A stretch of 64,000 bases of DNA from Rhizobiaceae bacterium (GTDB taxonomy: Bacteria > Pseudomonadota > Alphaproteobacteria > Rhizobiales > Rhizobiaceae), in the NCBI GenBank assembly GCA_025698895.1, contig JAILWO010000003.1, positions 744,001 to 808,000 on the forward strand. The letters are read 5' to 3'. A model generated the notes under the pieces. That model searched no databases and was not told the origin of the DNA. It saw nothing but the letters and a program-made list of their open reading frames with translations. The translations under genes and the position numbers were made by a program. Of the stretch, positions 17,134 through 26,264 are shown one piece after another (positions within the stretch are counted from its first letter, which is position 1; each line of letters begins with the position of its first letter).

Positions 17134-17904
17134 TCACCCGAGGCGGGCCGGTAGCCGCGCCTCCAGCCGGCGGAAAAGAAGGACAATCACGCCGGCGATG
17201 ATCATGTAGACCAGGGCCAGCAGAAGCAGCGGCTCGTAGATGATGTAGGTGTCCTGCCGCACGCGGGTCGACACCGCATAGATGTCGATGACCGTGATCG
17301 TGGCGACCAGCGGTGTCGCCTTCATCTGCAGGACGGTTTCTCCGGCCAGCGTCGGCAGGGCGCGCTGGATGGCCTGCGGCAGCCAGATGCGCCGCAGGAT
17401 GGTGAAGCGGCGCATCCCGAAGGCGCGGGCGGCTTCGATCTGGCCGCGCGGAACGCCCGCGAAGGCGCCGCGCATGACCTCGCCCTCATAGCCCGCGAAG
17501 GACAGCGTCAGCGTCAGGACCGCATAGGGCCATGCCTGGCGCAGATAGGGCCACAGTTCCGATTCGCGGATCCAGGGATATTGCGGAAAGAGCGAGCCGA
17601 GGCCGAAATAGAGCAGCCAGAGCTGGAGCAGCAGCGGCGTGCCGCGGATGACGGTGCAGAACGCGCCGGCCGGCCTGGCCAGCCACCATGGACCAGCGGC
17701 CTGCGCGAGCCCCAGCGGCACCGCCAGCATGAAGCCCAGTACGCAGGTCACCACCAGGATCCAGATGGTGCGCCAGAGCCCGGCGACGATGAGGTCCGAA
17801 TAATCCGGAATCCAGTCCCACCGCATACCGGTCGCGGCGAGCGCGAACGGGGCCGCCGCGAGGACCAGCAGCGCGATGCGGTGCGGCTTCATCCACGCTG
17901 TCAT
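17134..17904 (-). CDS. Amino acid ABC transporter permease (HisM-like)
   Basis: A 256-residue permease of the polar amino acid family. The start ATG overlaps the stop of the preceding permease gene (ATGA). It has about six hydrophobic helices and the EAA loop that contacts the ATPase, here GVPRGQIEAARAFGMRRFTILRRIWLPQAIQRALP near residue 165. It pairs with the HisQ-like permease upstream, the binding protein and the ATPase to import arginine/ornithine/histidine-type amino acids. Frame and composition are normal. Confidence 0.92.
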   Translation of the reverse strand: MTAWMKPHRIALLVLAAAPFALAATGMRWDWIPDYSDLIVAGLWRTIWILVVTCVLGFMLAVPLGLAQAAGPWWLARPAGAFCTVIRGTPLLLQLWLLYFGLGSLFPQYPWIRESELWPYLRQAWPYAVLTLTLSFAGYEGEVMRGAFAGVPRGQIEAARAFGMRRFTILRRIWLPQAIQRALPTLAGETVLQMKATPLVATITVIDIYAVSTRVRQDTYIIYEPLLLLALVYMIIAGVIVLLFRRLEARLPARLG

Positions 17905-18647
17905 CGCGGCTCTCCCACGATCGGCAGGCCGCGCCGGGAGCGGCGCTCGACGCGCCTGATGACGATGTTGGAAACCAGCGTCAGCGCCAGATAGAGCATG
18001 CCGGCGGCGATGAAGAAGGTGAAATAGGCCTTGGTCGCGCCCGCGGCCTGGCGTGTCTCCAGCGTCAGCTCGTTGAAGCCCACCACGGCCAGCAGGGCGG
18101 TGTCCTTGGTGGCGATCAGCCACAGATTGGCCAGTCCCGGAATGGCGAATGGCAGCATGGCGGGCAGGGTGATGCGGCGCATGAGAAGCCAGGACCCCAT
18201 GCCATAGGCCCGTCCCGCCTCGATCTGGCCCTGCGGCACGGCCAGGATCGCGCCGCGCAGGACTTCCGTGGCGTAGGCGCCCTGGACGATGCCCAGCACC
18301 ACGATGCCGGCCATGCGGCCCGACACCTCGACCGGGCCGGCGCCGAGGGAGGCGAGGCCGCGGTTGAGGAGGTCCGTGCCGGCATAGTAGATGATGAGTA
18401 TCAGCACCAGTTCCGGCACGGCCCGCACCACGGTGGTGTAGATCTCCAGCAGGTCCCGCGCGACGGGACCTCCATAAAGCTTGCCCCAGGCGCCGCCGGT
18501 GCCGATCAGCAGGCCGAGCCCGAAGGCGCCGGCCGCGATCTGGACCGAGTTGGCCAGTCCGCGCAGCAGATTGCCGCCCCAGCCGGGTGGCGTGGGCGCC
18601 AGCAGCTCGAATATGCCGGTCTGGAGGAAGGGGAGGAGGGGTTCGAT
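17901..18647 (-). CDS. Amino acid ABC transporter permease (HisQ-like), start codon unclear
   Basis: The reading frame continues upstream of the first ordinary start (GTG at 18431) to a stop at 18690-18692. The added residues (FELLAPTPPGWGGNLLRGLANSVQIAAGAFGLGLLIGT and on) are the normal first helix of HisQ-type permeases, so coding certainly extends there. No ATG, GTG or TTG exists in this upstream part; an ATC at 18647 or ATA at 18614 would have to serve, or the start was lost. The coupling loop is VPQGQIEAGRAYGMGSWLLMRRITLPAMLP. A palindromic repeat lies directly upstream, at 18746-18772. The 5' end given here is a guess. Confidence 0.75.
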   Translation of the reverse strand: MEPLLPFLQTGIFELLAPTPPGWGGNLLRGLANSVQIAAGAFGLGLLIGTGGAWGKLYGGPVARDLLEIYTTVVRAVPELVLILIIYYAGTDLLNRGLASLGAGPVEVSGRMAGIVVLGIVQGAYATEVLRGAILAVPQGQIEAGRAYGMGSWLLMRRITLPAMLPFAIPGLANLWLIATKDTALLAVVGFNELTLETRQAAGATKAYFTFFIAAGMLYLALTLVSNIVIRRVERRSRRGLPIVGEPR

Positions 18648-18745
18648 GGACGTCGCTCGCCTGTTGGACGCTTTGGCACTGCCCCACCCTTACCCACTCG
18701 CCGGCAAGGACGAGGAACGGGGCCCGCCGGCGTGGCCGCTGTTCT

Positions 18746-18772
18746 CCTCTCCCCGTCCTTCACGGGGAGAGG
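18746..18772. repeat. RIME-like intergenic palindrome
   Basis: An 11-bp perfect stem, CCTCTCCCCGT (18746-18756) and ACGGGGAGAGG (18762-18772), around a CCTTC loop, followed by a GGATGCCGGC/GGTGAGGG tail. This is the core of a repeat common between genes of Hyphomicrobiales. The surrounding bases 18693-18830 hold no gene. It separates the binding-protein gene from the two permease genes and could form a stem in their mRNA. Confidence 0.75.
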
Positions 18773-18830
18773 ATGCCGGCAGGCAGGTGAGGGGCGGCGC
18801 TGGTGGGTCGGAAGTGGCGCCGACCGCCTC

Positions 18831-19607
18831 TCAATCCCCGTAGATGTCGAAGTCGAAATATTTCGCCGAGATCTCCTCGTATTTGCCGCTTTCGCGGATC
18901 GCGGCGATGCCGGCGTTGATCTTTTCCTTCAGCTCGTCGTCGCCCTTGCGCAGGCCCGCGCCGACGCCCGGTCCCAGGATGTCCTCATCGGGCGCGACGG
19001 TTCCCTTGATCTCGCAGCAGGCCTGGCCCTGATCGCTTTCGAGGAAGGCGTCCAGCGCGATCGAATCGGCCTGGGTGGCGTCGATGCGGCCGGCGGCGAG
19101 GTCCTGGTTGGCCTCGTCCTGCGTCTGGTAGACCTTGATCTCGGCGGCCGTGTCCTTGAAGTGCTTGTTGGCGTAGTTCTCATGGACGGTGGACACCTGG
19201 ACGCCGAGGATCTTGCCTTCGAGCCCTTCCGGCGTCGCGTCCATTTCGGTGCCCTTCGGCCCGGCTATGGCGGTCGGGGTGTTGTAGTACTTGTCGGAGA
19301 AGTCGATCGTTTCCATGCGCTCGGCGGTGATCGACATCGAGGCCATGATCGTGTCGATGCGGCCCGAGGTGAGGGCCGGGATGATCCCGTCCCAGGAGAC
19401 CGGGGTGATCACGCAGTCGAGTTCGGCCGCCTCGCAGATCGCCATGGCGATCTCCACCTCCCAGCCTTCCCATTCGCCGCCCGCCGAAGGCGAGGCGAAG
19501 GGCGGATAGGGTTCGGCCGCGATGCCGACCTTGACCGATTGCGCCGAGGCCGCGCCGGCGAATGCGGCAATGCCGGCCGCGAGCGCGATAGTGAGAAGTT
19601 TCTTCAT
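18831..19607 (-). CDS. Amino acid ABC transporter substrate-binding protein (HisJ/ArgT-like)
   Basis: A 258-residue periplasmic protein with a clear signal peptide (residues 1-22, ending GAASA-Q) and AAGGGGAA upstream of its ATG. The fold signature is VKVGIAAEPYPPFASPSAGGEWEGWEVEIAMAICE, followed by the PVSWDGIIPALTSGRIDTIMASMSITAER segment that holds the ligand carboxylate. Two cysteines (ACCEIKG) lie near residue 198. It binds a polar or basic amino acid; with the divergent DDAH-type hydrolase close by, arginine or a methylarginine is a reasonable guess. Confidence 0.92.
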   Translation of the reverse strand: MKKLLTIALAAGIAAFAGAASAQSVKVGIAAEPYPPFASPSAGGEWEGWEVEIAMAICEAAELDCVITPVSWDGIIPALTSGRIDTIMASMSITAERMETIDFSDKYYNTPTAIAGPKGTEMDATPEGLEGKILGVQVSTVHENYANKHFKDTAAEIKVYQTQDEANQDLAAGRIDATQADSIALDAFLESDQGQACCEIKGTVAPDEDILGPGVGAGLRKGDDELKEKINAGIAAIRESGKYEEISAKYFDFDIYGD

Positions 19608-19646
19608 GTCGGTTCCCCTTTTTGGTTTCGGGCGGGTTGGCGCCGG

Positions 19647-20474
19647 TCACGAGACCGTACGCAGGAACTGTTTGAGCCGATCGGATTTGGGCGCGCCGAA
19701 AAGCCTCTCCGGCGGCCCTTCCTCCTCCACCAGGCCGTTGTGAAGAAAGATAACGTGGCTGGCGACTTCGCGCGCGAACTTCATCTCGTGAGTCACCAGG
19801 ATCATGGTGCGGCCCTCGGCCGCCAGGTCTGCGATCACCCGAAGCACCTCGCCAACGAGTTCGGGATCGAGCGCCGAGGTCGGCTCGTCGAAGAGCATGA
19901 CGCGCGGCTGGATGGCGAGCGCGCGGGCGATCGCGCCCCGCTGCTGCTGGCCGCCCGACAGGAAAGCGGGATAGGTGTCACGCTTGTCCGCCAGGCCGAC
20001 GCCCGCGAGCAGCCGCTCCGCGCGTTCGACCGCCTCGGCCTTGCGCTCGCCGAGCACGTGGACCGGGACCTCGATGACGTTCTCCAGCAGCGTCATGTGG
20101 CTCCAAAGATTGAAGCTCTGGAAGACCATGCCCAGCTTCGAGCGGATGCGCTCTATCTGCCTGCGGTCGGCCGGAACCGACCCGCCATGGCCGTCGGGTT
20201 TGAGCTTTATTTCCTCGCCATTGACCCGAACCAGACCGCTGGTCGGGTTTTCGAGCATGTTGATGCAGCGAAGCAGCGTCGACTTGCCGGAACCCGAGCC
20301 GCCGATGATGGCCACGACCTCGCCGTCGCGGGCGGTCAGCGAGACGCCCTTGAGAACCTCGAGCCGGCCGAAATGCTTGTGGAGATCCTCGACATGGATG
20401 GCCTCGGCCGCCTCGGCCGCCTCGGCCTTCGCCTCTCTTTGCGCTTGCGACGCTGCTTCGGCGGCAACGGTCAT
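19647..20474 (-). CDS. Amino acid ABC transporter ATP-binding protein (HisP-like)
   Basis: A 275-residue ATPase for the importer. It has Walker A GGSGSGKST, the FQSFNLWSHMTLLENV Q-loop, signature LSGGQQQRGAIARAL and Walker B VMLFDEPTSALDPE, ending with the expected ILVTHEMKFAREVASHVIFL H-loop. The first 25 residues are an Ala/Glu-rich extension (EAASQAQREAKAEAAEAAEA) not usual in HisP. ATG 20474 is preferred over 20489 because GGAGC lies at the right distance. The gene is first in the order ATPase, binding protein, permease, permease. Confidence 0.93.
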   Translation of the reverse strand: MTVAAEAASQAQREAKAEAAEAAEAIHVEDLHKHFGRLEVLKGVSLTARDGEVVAIIGGSGSGKSTLLRCINMLENPTSGLVRVNGEEIKLKPDGHGGSVPADRRQIERIRSKLGMVFQSFNLWSHMTLLENVIEVPVHVLGERKAEAVERAERLLAGVGLADKRDTYPAFLSGGQQQRGAIARALAIQPRVMLFDEPTSALDPELVGEVLRVIADLAAEGRTMILVTHEMKFAREVASHVIFLHNGLVEEEGPPERLFGAPKSDRLKQFLRTVS

Positions 20475-20632
20475 CGGCGCCGCTCCCATCGGAAGCGGCG
20501 AAGGAAACGGCTGTTGCGCCTGTGTCTGAACCCGGTACCCACGGCGCCAGCAAATCGCCTCGGGCGCGCCGCGTCAACCTTGCGCGGCGTCAGGGCTGCG
20601 GCTACCACCGCGCGGCAACAGGGGAAATAGCC

Positions 20633-21508
20633 GTGACGATAATGTGGGGATCGCAGTCCATGGCCGGGCCGCTCAAGCGCGTGCTGATGCGGTCGGCGAA
20701 CAATGCCATGCGCGGCGCCGACCCGGCCCGCTGGCATTACGGCGCGGGTTTCGACGCGGCGCGGGCGGCCGACCAGCACGCCGCGCTCGCCGCCCTGGTG
20801 AGCGCGTCAGGCGCGACGGTCGAATGGGTGGAGGACGACGAGGACGGTCTGGCCGATTCGGTCTTCACGCACGACCCCTCGCTGATGACCGACCAGGGCG
20901 CGGTGATCCTGAGGATGGGCAAGCCGCTGCGGTCGCCGGAGCCGGACCTTCACGCCAGGACCTACGCCGCGCTGGGTATCCCCGAACTCGGCCGAATCGA
21001 GGCTCCCGGAACGGTGGAGGGCGGCGACTGCGTCTGGCTCGACCGGAACACGCTGGCGGTCGGGCGCGGTGTGCGCACCAACCAGGAGGGCATCCAGCAA
21101 CTGGCGAACTTGCTGGGCCGGGTCGGCGTATCTGTCTTTGGCTACGACCTGCCGCTCTGGCACGGCGAGGAGGCCTGCCTGCACCTCATGTCGGTGATCA
21201 GCCCTCTGGCCGACGATTGCGCGCTGGTGTTCTCGCCGCTTCTGCCCGCGCCGCTCTGGCAGGAACTGCGGCGTCGCGGCATCCGCCTGGTCGAGGGTGA
21301 CGCCGACGAGTTCCATGCCTCGGTCGGCCTGTCGCTCAACGTGCTGGCGGTGGCGCCGATGAAGGCGATCGCGGTGGCCGGCTTTCCCAGGACAAAGGCG
21401 GCGATGGAGGCCGCCGGCTGCGCGGTGGAAACCTTCGAGGCCGATGCGCTGTGCATTCCCTGCGAAGGCGGGCCCACCTGCCTGACGCGGCCGATCCTGC
21501 GCGGCTGA
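20633..21508 (+). CDS. Dimethylarginine dimethylaminohydrolase / arginine deiminase-like protein
   Basis: A 291-residue amidinotransferase-superfamily enzyme. Characteristic parts are DSVFTHDPSLMTDQGAVI, GTVEGGDCVWLDRNTLAVGRGVRTN, His184 in ACLHLMSVIS and Cys283 in GGPTCLTRPI, the nucleophile at the usual C-terminal position. Such enzymes hydrolyse the guanidino group of dimethylarginine to citrulline and dimethylamine, or act as arginine deiminases. The GTG start at 20633 is supported by AGGGG 7 bases upstream; ATG 20642 is possible. It is divergent from the amino acid importer, with about 158 bases between them, and may act on its cargo. Confidence 0.85.
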   Translation: MTIMWGSQSMAGPLKRVLMRSANNAMRGADPARWHYGAGFDAARAADQHAALAALVSASGATVEWVEDDEDGLADSVFTHDPSLMTDQGAVILRMGKPLRSPEPDLHARTYAALGIPELGRIEAPGTVEGGDCVWLDRNTLAVGRGVRTNQEGIQQLANLLGRVGVSVFGYDLPLWHGEEACLHLMSVISPLADDCALVFSPLLPAPLWQELRRRGIRLVEGDADEFHASVGLSLNVLAVAPMKAIAVAGFPRTKAAMEAAGCAVETFEADALCIPCEGGPTCLTRPILRG

Positions 21509-21571
21509 ACCCTTTGCCCTTCGGACGAAAATCACTATGAAGCGGCGAGCGCACTTCGAGAGGGCCAGGCC

Positions 21572-22546
21572 ATGACCGACATCCACCCCACGCCCCGGCT
21601 TGTGACCGTGTTCGGCGGTTCCGGCTTCCTCGGCAGGCATGTCGTGCGCGCGCTCGCACGTCGTGGTTATCTGGTGCGGGCGGCCGTGCGGCGGCCCGAT
21701 CTGGCGGGGCATCTCCAGCCGCTCGGCAATGTCGGCCAGATTCACGCCATGCAGGCCAATCTGCGGGTGCGGTGGTCGGTCGACAGGGCCGTCGACGGCG
21801 CGGACCACGTCGTCAACCTCGTCGGCATCCTGTTCGAGAGCGGGCGGCAGAGATTCAGCGCCGTCCAGGATTTCGGCGCCCGCGCGGTGGCGGAGGCGGC
21901 GCGCGCCGCCGGCACGCGGCTCACCCATGTCTCGGCCATCGGCGCCGACGCCGAATCCGAGGCGATCTATGCCCGCACCAAGGCGCAGGGCGAGGCGGCG
22001 GTGCGCGAGACGCTGCCTGACACGGCTATCATTCGTCCCTCGATCATGTTCGGTCCGGAAGACGACTTCTTCAACAAGTTCGCCAACATGGCACGGATTT
22101 CGCCGGCGTTGCCGCTGATCGGCGGCGGCGTGACGAAGTTCCAGCCGGTCTATGTCGGCGACGTCGCCGAGGCGATCGCGCGCGATGTCGACGGCAAGCT
22201 GGCGCCCGGCAGGACGTGGGAACTGGGTGGGCCGGACGTGCTCACCTTCCGCGAATGCATGGAAAAGCTGCTGGAGATCATTGATCGCAGGCGGATTCTC
22301 GTTTCGATACCGTGGTCCGTCGCGTCGCTGCAGGGCAAGATGCTCGGCATGCTGCCCAATCCGCTTCTGACCGAGGACCAGGTGCGCTTGCTCAAGTCCG
22401 ACAACGTCGTCTCGCAGGCGGCGATGGAGGAGGGGCGCACGCTGGAGGGGATCGGGATCAGGCCGCTATCGCTCGACGCGATGCTGCCGACCTTCCTGTG
22501 GCGCTACAAGATCGCTGGCCAGTATTCGCGCGATCGCATCGCCTGA
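21572..22546 (+). CDS. Complex I NDUFA9 subunit family protein (NAD(P)-binding)
   Basis: A 324-residue atypical short-chain dehydrogenase. The Rossmann motif VTVFGGSGFLGRHVVRALARRGY is at residues 10-32, and the HVSAIGADAESEAIYARTKAQGEAAVR segment supplies the YxxxK-like pair. This is the NDUFA9-like family that in mitochondria associates with respiratory complex I; in bacteria it is a stand-alone protein, possibly binding NADPH or ubiquinone-related ligands. It is next to TauE/SafE and UppP genes, an arrangement commonly seen in Hyphomicrobiales. Confidence 0.9.
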   Translation: MTDIHPTPRLVTVFGGSGFLGRHVVRALARRGYLVRAAVRRPDLAGHLQPLGNVGQIHAMQANLRVRWSVDRAVDGADHVVNLVGILFESGRQRFSAVQDFGARAVAEAARAAGTRLTHVSAIGADAESEAIYARTKAQGEAAVRETLPDTAIIRPSIMFGPEDDFFNKFANMARISPALPLIGGGVTKFQPVYVGDVAEAIARDVDGKLAPGRTWELGGPDVLTFRECMEKLLEIIDRRRILVSIPWSVASLQGKMLGMLPNPLLTEDQVRLLKSDNVVSQAAMEEGRTLEGIGIRPLSLDAMLPTFLWRYKIAGQYSRDRIA

Positions 22547-22556
22547 TCCCGCGCGC

Positions 22557-23318
22557 ATGCTGGGCGGCTTTCTGCCGGACGGGCTGTCGGCCGTCGCCGC
22601 GACGATCCTGGTCATCGCCAGCTTCTTCACGTCGGCTTTGACGGCCGCGTTCGGGGTCGGCGGCGGGCTGGCAATGCTGGCCCTGATGGGCGTCTTCGTG
22701 CCGGTCGCGCAACTGATACCCGTTCACGGCGCCGTACAGCTCGGCTCCAATGCCGGACGGGCATGGCACCAGCGCGCGCATGTGCGCATGGATATCGTCA
22801 TGCCCTTCGCGGCCGGCAGCGTCGTGGGGGCGATCGCCGGCGTGTTCGTCGTGATCCAGTTGCCGGACGCGGTGCTCAAGCTCGTCCTCGGCCTCTTCAT
22901 CATCGCCATCACCTGGGCGAGACTGCCGAAGCTGGAGGTGGTGAGCCGGCCTCTGCTGACCGTGGCCAGCGCGGGGCTGGCGCTCCTTGGCATGTTCGTC
23001 GGCGCGACGGGGCCGCTGCTTTCTGCGATCCTGGCGCGCTTCTTCGCCGACGACCGCAAGGCGCTGGTCGCCACGCATGGCGCCGTCATGATCTCTCAGC
23101 ATGCGTTCAAGCTCGTCGTCTTCGCGGTCGCCGGCTTCGCCTTCGCGGCATGGGCGCCGCTCGTCCTGGCGATGATCCTGTCGGGCTATCTGGGCACGAT
23201 CTACGGCACGACGCTTCTGGAACGCATGCCGGAGGACCTGTTCCGGCGCTGGTTCAGGCTCGGGCTGACGCTGCTGGCGGTCCACATGCTGTGGCAGGCG
23301 GCGTCGGCGGCGCTCTAA
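22557..23318 (+). CDS. Sulfite exporter TauE/SafE family protein
   Basis: A 253-residue membrane protein with about eight hydrophobic helices in two repeated halves. The first repeat begins FFTSALTAAFGVGGGLAMLALMG and the second GLALLGMFVGATGPLLSAILARFF, the paired glycine-rich motifs of TauE/SafE. The family exports small organic anions such as sulfite, sulfoacetate or taurine derivatives; the substrate here is unknown. It starts 11 bases after the NDUFA9-like gene, so they are probably cotranscribed, and it ends 3 bases from convergent uppP. Confidence 0.88.
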   Translation: MLGGFLPDGLSAVAATILVIASFFTSALTAAFGVGGGLAMLALMGVFVPVAQLIPVHGAVQLGSNAGRAWHQRAHVRMDIVMPFAAGSVVGAIAGVFVVIQLPDAVLKLVLGLFIIAITWARLPKLEVVSRPLLTVASAGLALLGMFVGATGPLLSAILARFFADDRKALVATHGAVMISQHAFKLVVFAVAGFAFAAWAPLVLAMILSGYLGTIYGTTLLERMPEDLFRRWFRLGLTLLAVHMLWQAASAAL

Positions 23319-23321
23319 CTC

Positions 23322-24128
23322 TCAGCCCCAAACCAGCAACCCGATCAGCCCCGCCGTGCCGATGATGAGCCGCCACCAGCCGAAGGGCGCATAGCCCCGC
23401 TTCGAGACGAAATCGAGCAGCGAGCGCACCACAACGATCGCGGCGAAGAAGGCCGCGATGAAGCCCGTGACGATGATCGGCAGGTCGGCCGCCGAAAGGA
23501 TGTCGCGGTTCTTGAACAGGTCGTAGGCGAAGGCGCCGGCCATGGTCGGCATGGCCAGGAAGAAGGAGAACTCGGCCGCCGCGCGCTTTTCGACCCCCAT
23601 CAGGAGCGCGCCGACGATGGTGGCGCCGGAGCGCGAGGTGCCGGGGATCATGGCCAGGCACTGGAACAGCCCGATGCGGAAGCAGATCGACGGCGTCAGT
23701 TCCATCGCGTCGTGATGGCGCACCTCGAATTCGGTCCGGTCGACCCACAACAGGATGATCCCGCCCAGGATCAGCATGACGCAGATCACCATCGGCGTCT
23801 CGAACAGCACCTCCTTGATGAAGCTGTGCGCCAGCGCGCCGATGACGGCGGCCGGCAGGAAGGCGATCAGGATGCCGAGGACGAAGTTGCGCGCCCGGGG
23901 GCTGCTCGGCAGATCAAGCGCCACGCGCCACAGCCTGCCGAAATAGACCGACAGGATGGCCAGGATCGCGCCGAGCTGGATCAGCACCTCGAAGGCCTTG
24001 CCGGTCGATTCGAAGCCGAGGAAATGGCCCGCCAGCAGGATGTGGCCGGTCGAGGAGACGGGAATGAACTCGGTCAGCCCCTCCAGAAGGCCGAGCAGCA
24101 GCGCCCCGATGATCGTCTGGTTTTCCAT
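23322..24128 (-). CDS. uppP: Undecaprenyl-diphosphatase
   Basis: A 268-residue integral membrane pyrophosphatase that recycles undecaprenyl pyrophosphate to the monophosphate for peptidoglycan and polysaccharide export, and confers bacitracin tolerance. The start ATG at 24128 gives [32 protein letters not shown], with the conserved E-x-x-P-V-S-S-T-G-H motif. The second signature is [17 protein letters not shown]. The number of helices fits UppP/BacA. The open frame upstream of 24128 is not coding. Confidence 0.96.
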   Translation of the reverse strand: MENQTIIGALLLGLLEGLTEFIPVSSTGHILLAGHFLGFESTGKAFEVLIQLGAILAILSVYFGRLWRVALDLPSSPRARNFVLGILIAFLPAAVIGALAHSFIKEVLFETPMVICVMLILGGIILLWVDRTEFEVRHHDAMELTPSICFRIGLFQCLAMIPGTSRSGATIVGALLMGVEKRAAAEFSFFLAMPTMAGAFAYDLFKNRDILSAADLPIIVTGFIAAFFAAIVVVRSLLDFVSKRGYAPFGWWRLIIGTAGLIGLLVWG

Positions 24129-24254
24129 TCTGTCTCGCTTGGGCGAATCGGCGCTGGTCGGTGAGGGCTTGCTACTAGTGCCGAATGAGCGTGAAGGAAA
24201 CGTGTCTTTCAGCCGCCTTGAAAAGGGCTGGGGCTTCATGCCATTGACCGCGCC

Positions 24255-24947
24255 ATGCTGACGCTCTTTCACCATCCGCTCTTTCCCGGCTGCCGCTTCG
24301 TGCGCCTCGTGTTCGGCGAGTATGGCGAGGAGCTTCAGTTGATCGAGGAAAAGCCGTGGACGCGGCGCAAGGAGTTCCTGACGCTCAACCCGGCCGGACA
24401 GGTGCCCGTGCTGCTGGCCGAGAATGACGCGCCCCTGTCCGGGGCGCAGGTGATCGCGGAATATCTGGACGAAACGCGCGGCGTGCTGAAGCGTGACCGC
24501 AGGCTGTTCGCCGACGATCCGTTCGATCGCGCCGAGATCAGGCGTCTGGTCGACTGGTTCCTGTCGAAGGCCGAGAACGAGGCGGCGCGGCATCTCGTGC
24601 GTGAACGCGCCCTGAAGCCGCAGATGAACGCCGAGCAGGGCGGCGGCTCGCCCGATTCGGGCGCCATCCGCGCGGCGCGGTCGAATGTGCGCATTCACAT
24701 GAAATATGTGAACTGGCTTGCCGGCACGCGAAACTGGCTGGCTGGCGACCGCCTCACCTATGCCGATCTCGCCGCCGCCGGCGTGCTTTCGGTGCTCGAC
24801 TATATGGGTGAGGTGCGGTGGGCGGATTTTCCGGCGGCGCGCGACTGGTATGTGCGCATCAAGTCGCGGCCGTCCTTCCGGCCGCTGCTGGCGGACCGCG
24901 TCAGGGGCTTCTCACCGGTCTCCCACTACGCGGACCTGGATTTCTGA
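24255..24947 (+). CDS. Glutathione S-transferase family protein, FzlA-like
   Basis: A 230-residue protein of GST fold: thioredoxin-like domain ([35 protein letters not shown], then [11 protein letters not shown] with the cis-proline) and an all-helical C-terminal domain from about residue 90. The start and the [16 protein letters not shown] stretch resemble FzlA, the FtsZ-binding cell-division protein first described in Caulobacter, which has no known GST activity. Divergence from uppP and the following queG fit an alphaproteobacterial envelope/division neighbourhood. An ordinary GST cannot be excluded. Confidence 0.8.
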   Translation: MLTLFHHPLFPGCRFVRLVFGEYGEELQLIEEKPWTRRKEFLTLNPAGQVPVLLAENDAPLSGAQVIAEYLDETRGVLKRDRRLFADDPFDRAEIRRLVDWFLSKAENEAARHLVRERALKPQMNAEQGGGSPDSGAIRAARSNVRIHMKYVNWLAGTRNWLAGDRLTYADLAAAGVLSVLDYMGEVRWADFPAARDWYVRIKSRPSFRPLLADRVRGFSPVSHYADLDF

Positions 24948-25007
24948 CAGGCCGAGCAAAAAACCGCTATGCTCAGGCCAGAGCGAGTTCTGGATGAGGT
25001 TCGGACC

Positions 25008-26264
25008 ATGAAGGCAGGAGCACACGGCCCGGCCGCGCTCCGCGCCCTGATCGACCGCGAGGCGGCCGCGCTCGGCTTCGACATCGTCAGGGTCACCAAG
25101 CCCGACGCCGCGCCCCGCCTGCCCGAGCGCCTCGACCGCTTCCTTTCGGAGGGCCGCCACGGCACGATGGGATGGCTGGCCGACCGCGCCGGCGAACGCG
25201 CCGATCCGCGCGTTCTGTGGGACGCGGTGCGCAGCGTCGTCATGCTGGGCATGAATTACGGTCCCGACGAAAGCCCGCTCGACATCCTGGCAAGGCCCGA
25301 CCGGGGCGCGATCTCGGTCTATGCCCGCAACCGCGATTATCACGACGTCATCAAGGGGCGGCTCAAGATCCTGGCGGGCAAGATCGCCGCGAAGGGCGGC
25401 GCCGACGTCAAGGTCTTCGTCGACACCGCGCCGGTGATGGAAAAGCCGCTGGCCGAGGCCGCCGGCCTCGGCTGGCAGGGCAAGCACACCAATCTCGTCA
25501 GCCGCGAGCACGGGTCGTGGCTGTTCCTTGGCGCGATCTTCACGACAGCCGAGCTCGCGCCGGATGCGCCTGAACCAGACCATTGCGGCTCGTGCCGGGC
25601 CTGCCTCGACATCTGCCCGACCCGGGCCTTTCCCGCGTCCTACCAGCTCGATGCGCGGCGCTGCATCTCATACCTCACCATCGAGCACGCCGGACCGATC
25701 CCGCACGAATTCCGCGAGGCGATGGGCAACCGCATCTATGGCTGCGACGATTGTCTGGCGGTCTGCCCGTGGAACAAGTTCGCCCGGACGGCTCGCGAGG
25801 CCAAGCTCGTGGCGCGCGATGATCTGCGCGAGCCGCGGCTGGCCGAACTGATCGAGCTCGACGACGCTTCCTTCCGCCAAAAATTCTCCGGCTCGCCGGT
25901 CAAGCGGATCGGCCGCGACCGTTTCGTGCGCAACGTGCTGATCGCGGCCGGCAATTCGCGTGACCCGGCGCTCGCGCCCGCCTGCCGGCGCCTGACGGCC
26001 GATCCGTCGCCGGTGGTGGCCGAAGCCGCCGCATGGGCGCTGGAGAGATTGCAGCGTGGGCACCCGGGCCAACACCCCTCATCCGACCGCGCTTGGCGCG
26101 GCCACCTTCTCCCACAAGGGGAGAAGGGGCAGCCTTGCAGCGCCGGTGATGCTGGGCTTCCAGCTTCGCGGTTTGCCGGGCGGTCGGCGCAGTCCATTCC
26201 TTCTCCTCCTGTGGGAGAAGGTGGCCGCGCGAAGCGCGGTCGGATGAGGGGGCTGAAGCCATGA
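25008..26264 (+). CDS. queG: tRNA epoxyqueuosine(34) reductase with repeat-derived C-terminal tail
   Basis: A 418-residue enzyme that reduces epoxyqueuosine to queuosine in tRNA using cobalamin and two 4Fe-4S clusters. Cluster motifs are [17 protein letters not shown] (near residue 196) and [13 protein letters not shown] (near 247); [17 protein letters not shown] is a QueG landmark. The HEAT-like end ([12 protein letters not shown]) closes the normal protein at about residue 350. The remaining 68 residues are read from a composite palindromic repeat and are Ser/Gly/Arg-rich without family likeness. The start is ATG 25008, with GAGG upstream; ATG 24969 lacks a binding site. Confidence 0.94.
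   Translation: MKAGAHGPAALRALIDREAAALGFDIVRVTKPDAAPRLPERLDRFLSEGRHGTMGWLADRAGERADPRVLWDAVRSVVMLGMNYGPDESPLDILARPDRGAISVYARNRDYHDVIKGRLKILAGKIAAKGGADVKVFVDTAPVMEKPLAEAAGLGWQGKHTNLVSREHGSWLFLGAIFTTAELAPDAPEPDHCGSCRACLDICPTRAFPASYQLDARRCISYLTIEHAGPIPHEFREAMGNRIYGCDDCLAVCPWNKFARTAREAKLVARDDLREPRLAELIELDDASFRQKFSGSPVKRIGRDRFVRNVLIAAGNSRDPALAPACRRLTADPSPVVAEAAAWALERLQRGHPGQHPSSDRAWRGHLLPQGEKGQPCSAGDAGLPASRFAGRSAQSIPSPPVGEGGRAKRGRMRGLKP
26075..26251. repeat. Composite inverted palindromic repeat inside queG 3' end
   Basis: Two copies of one unit of about 55 bases face each other. The outer ends, CCCCTCATCCGACCGCGC (26075-26092) and GCGCGGTCGGATGAGGGG (26234-26251), are perfect complements, and each unit also holds a CCTTCTCCCACA-type inner stem. 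About 65 unrelated bases lie between them. Units with these ends also occur at 37029-37151. It is read as the queG tail and reaches to within 10 bases of the next start codon. Confidence 0.85.

Noticed and set aside
18506-18763. An 85-codon minus-strand frame starting with ATG upstream of the HisQ-like gene.
   Set aside because: It overlaps conserved permease coding sequence in another frame and begins in the repeat; not a separate gene.
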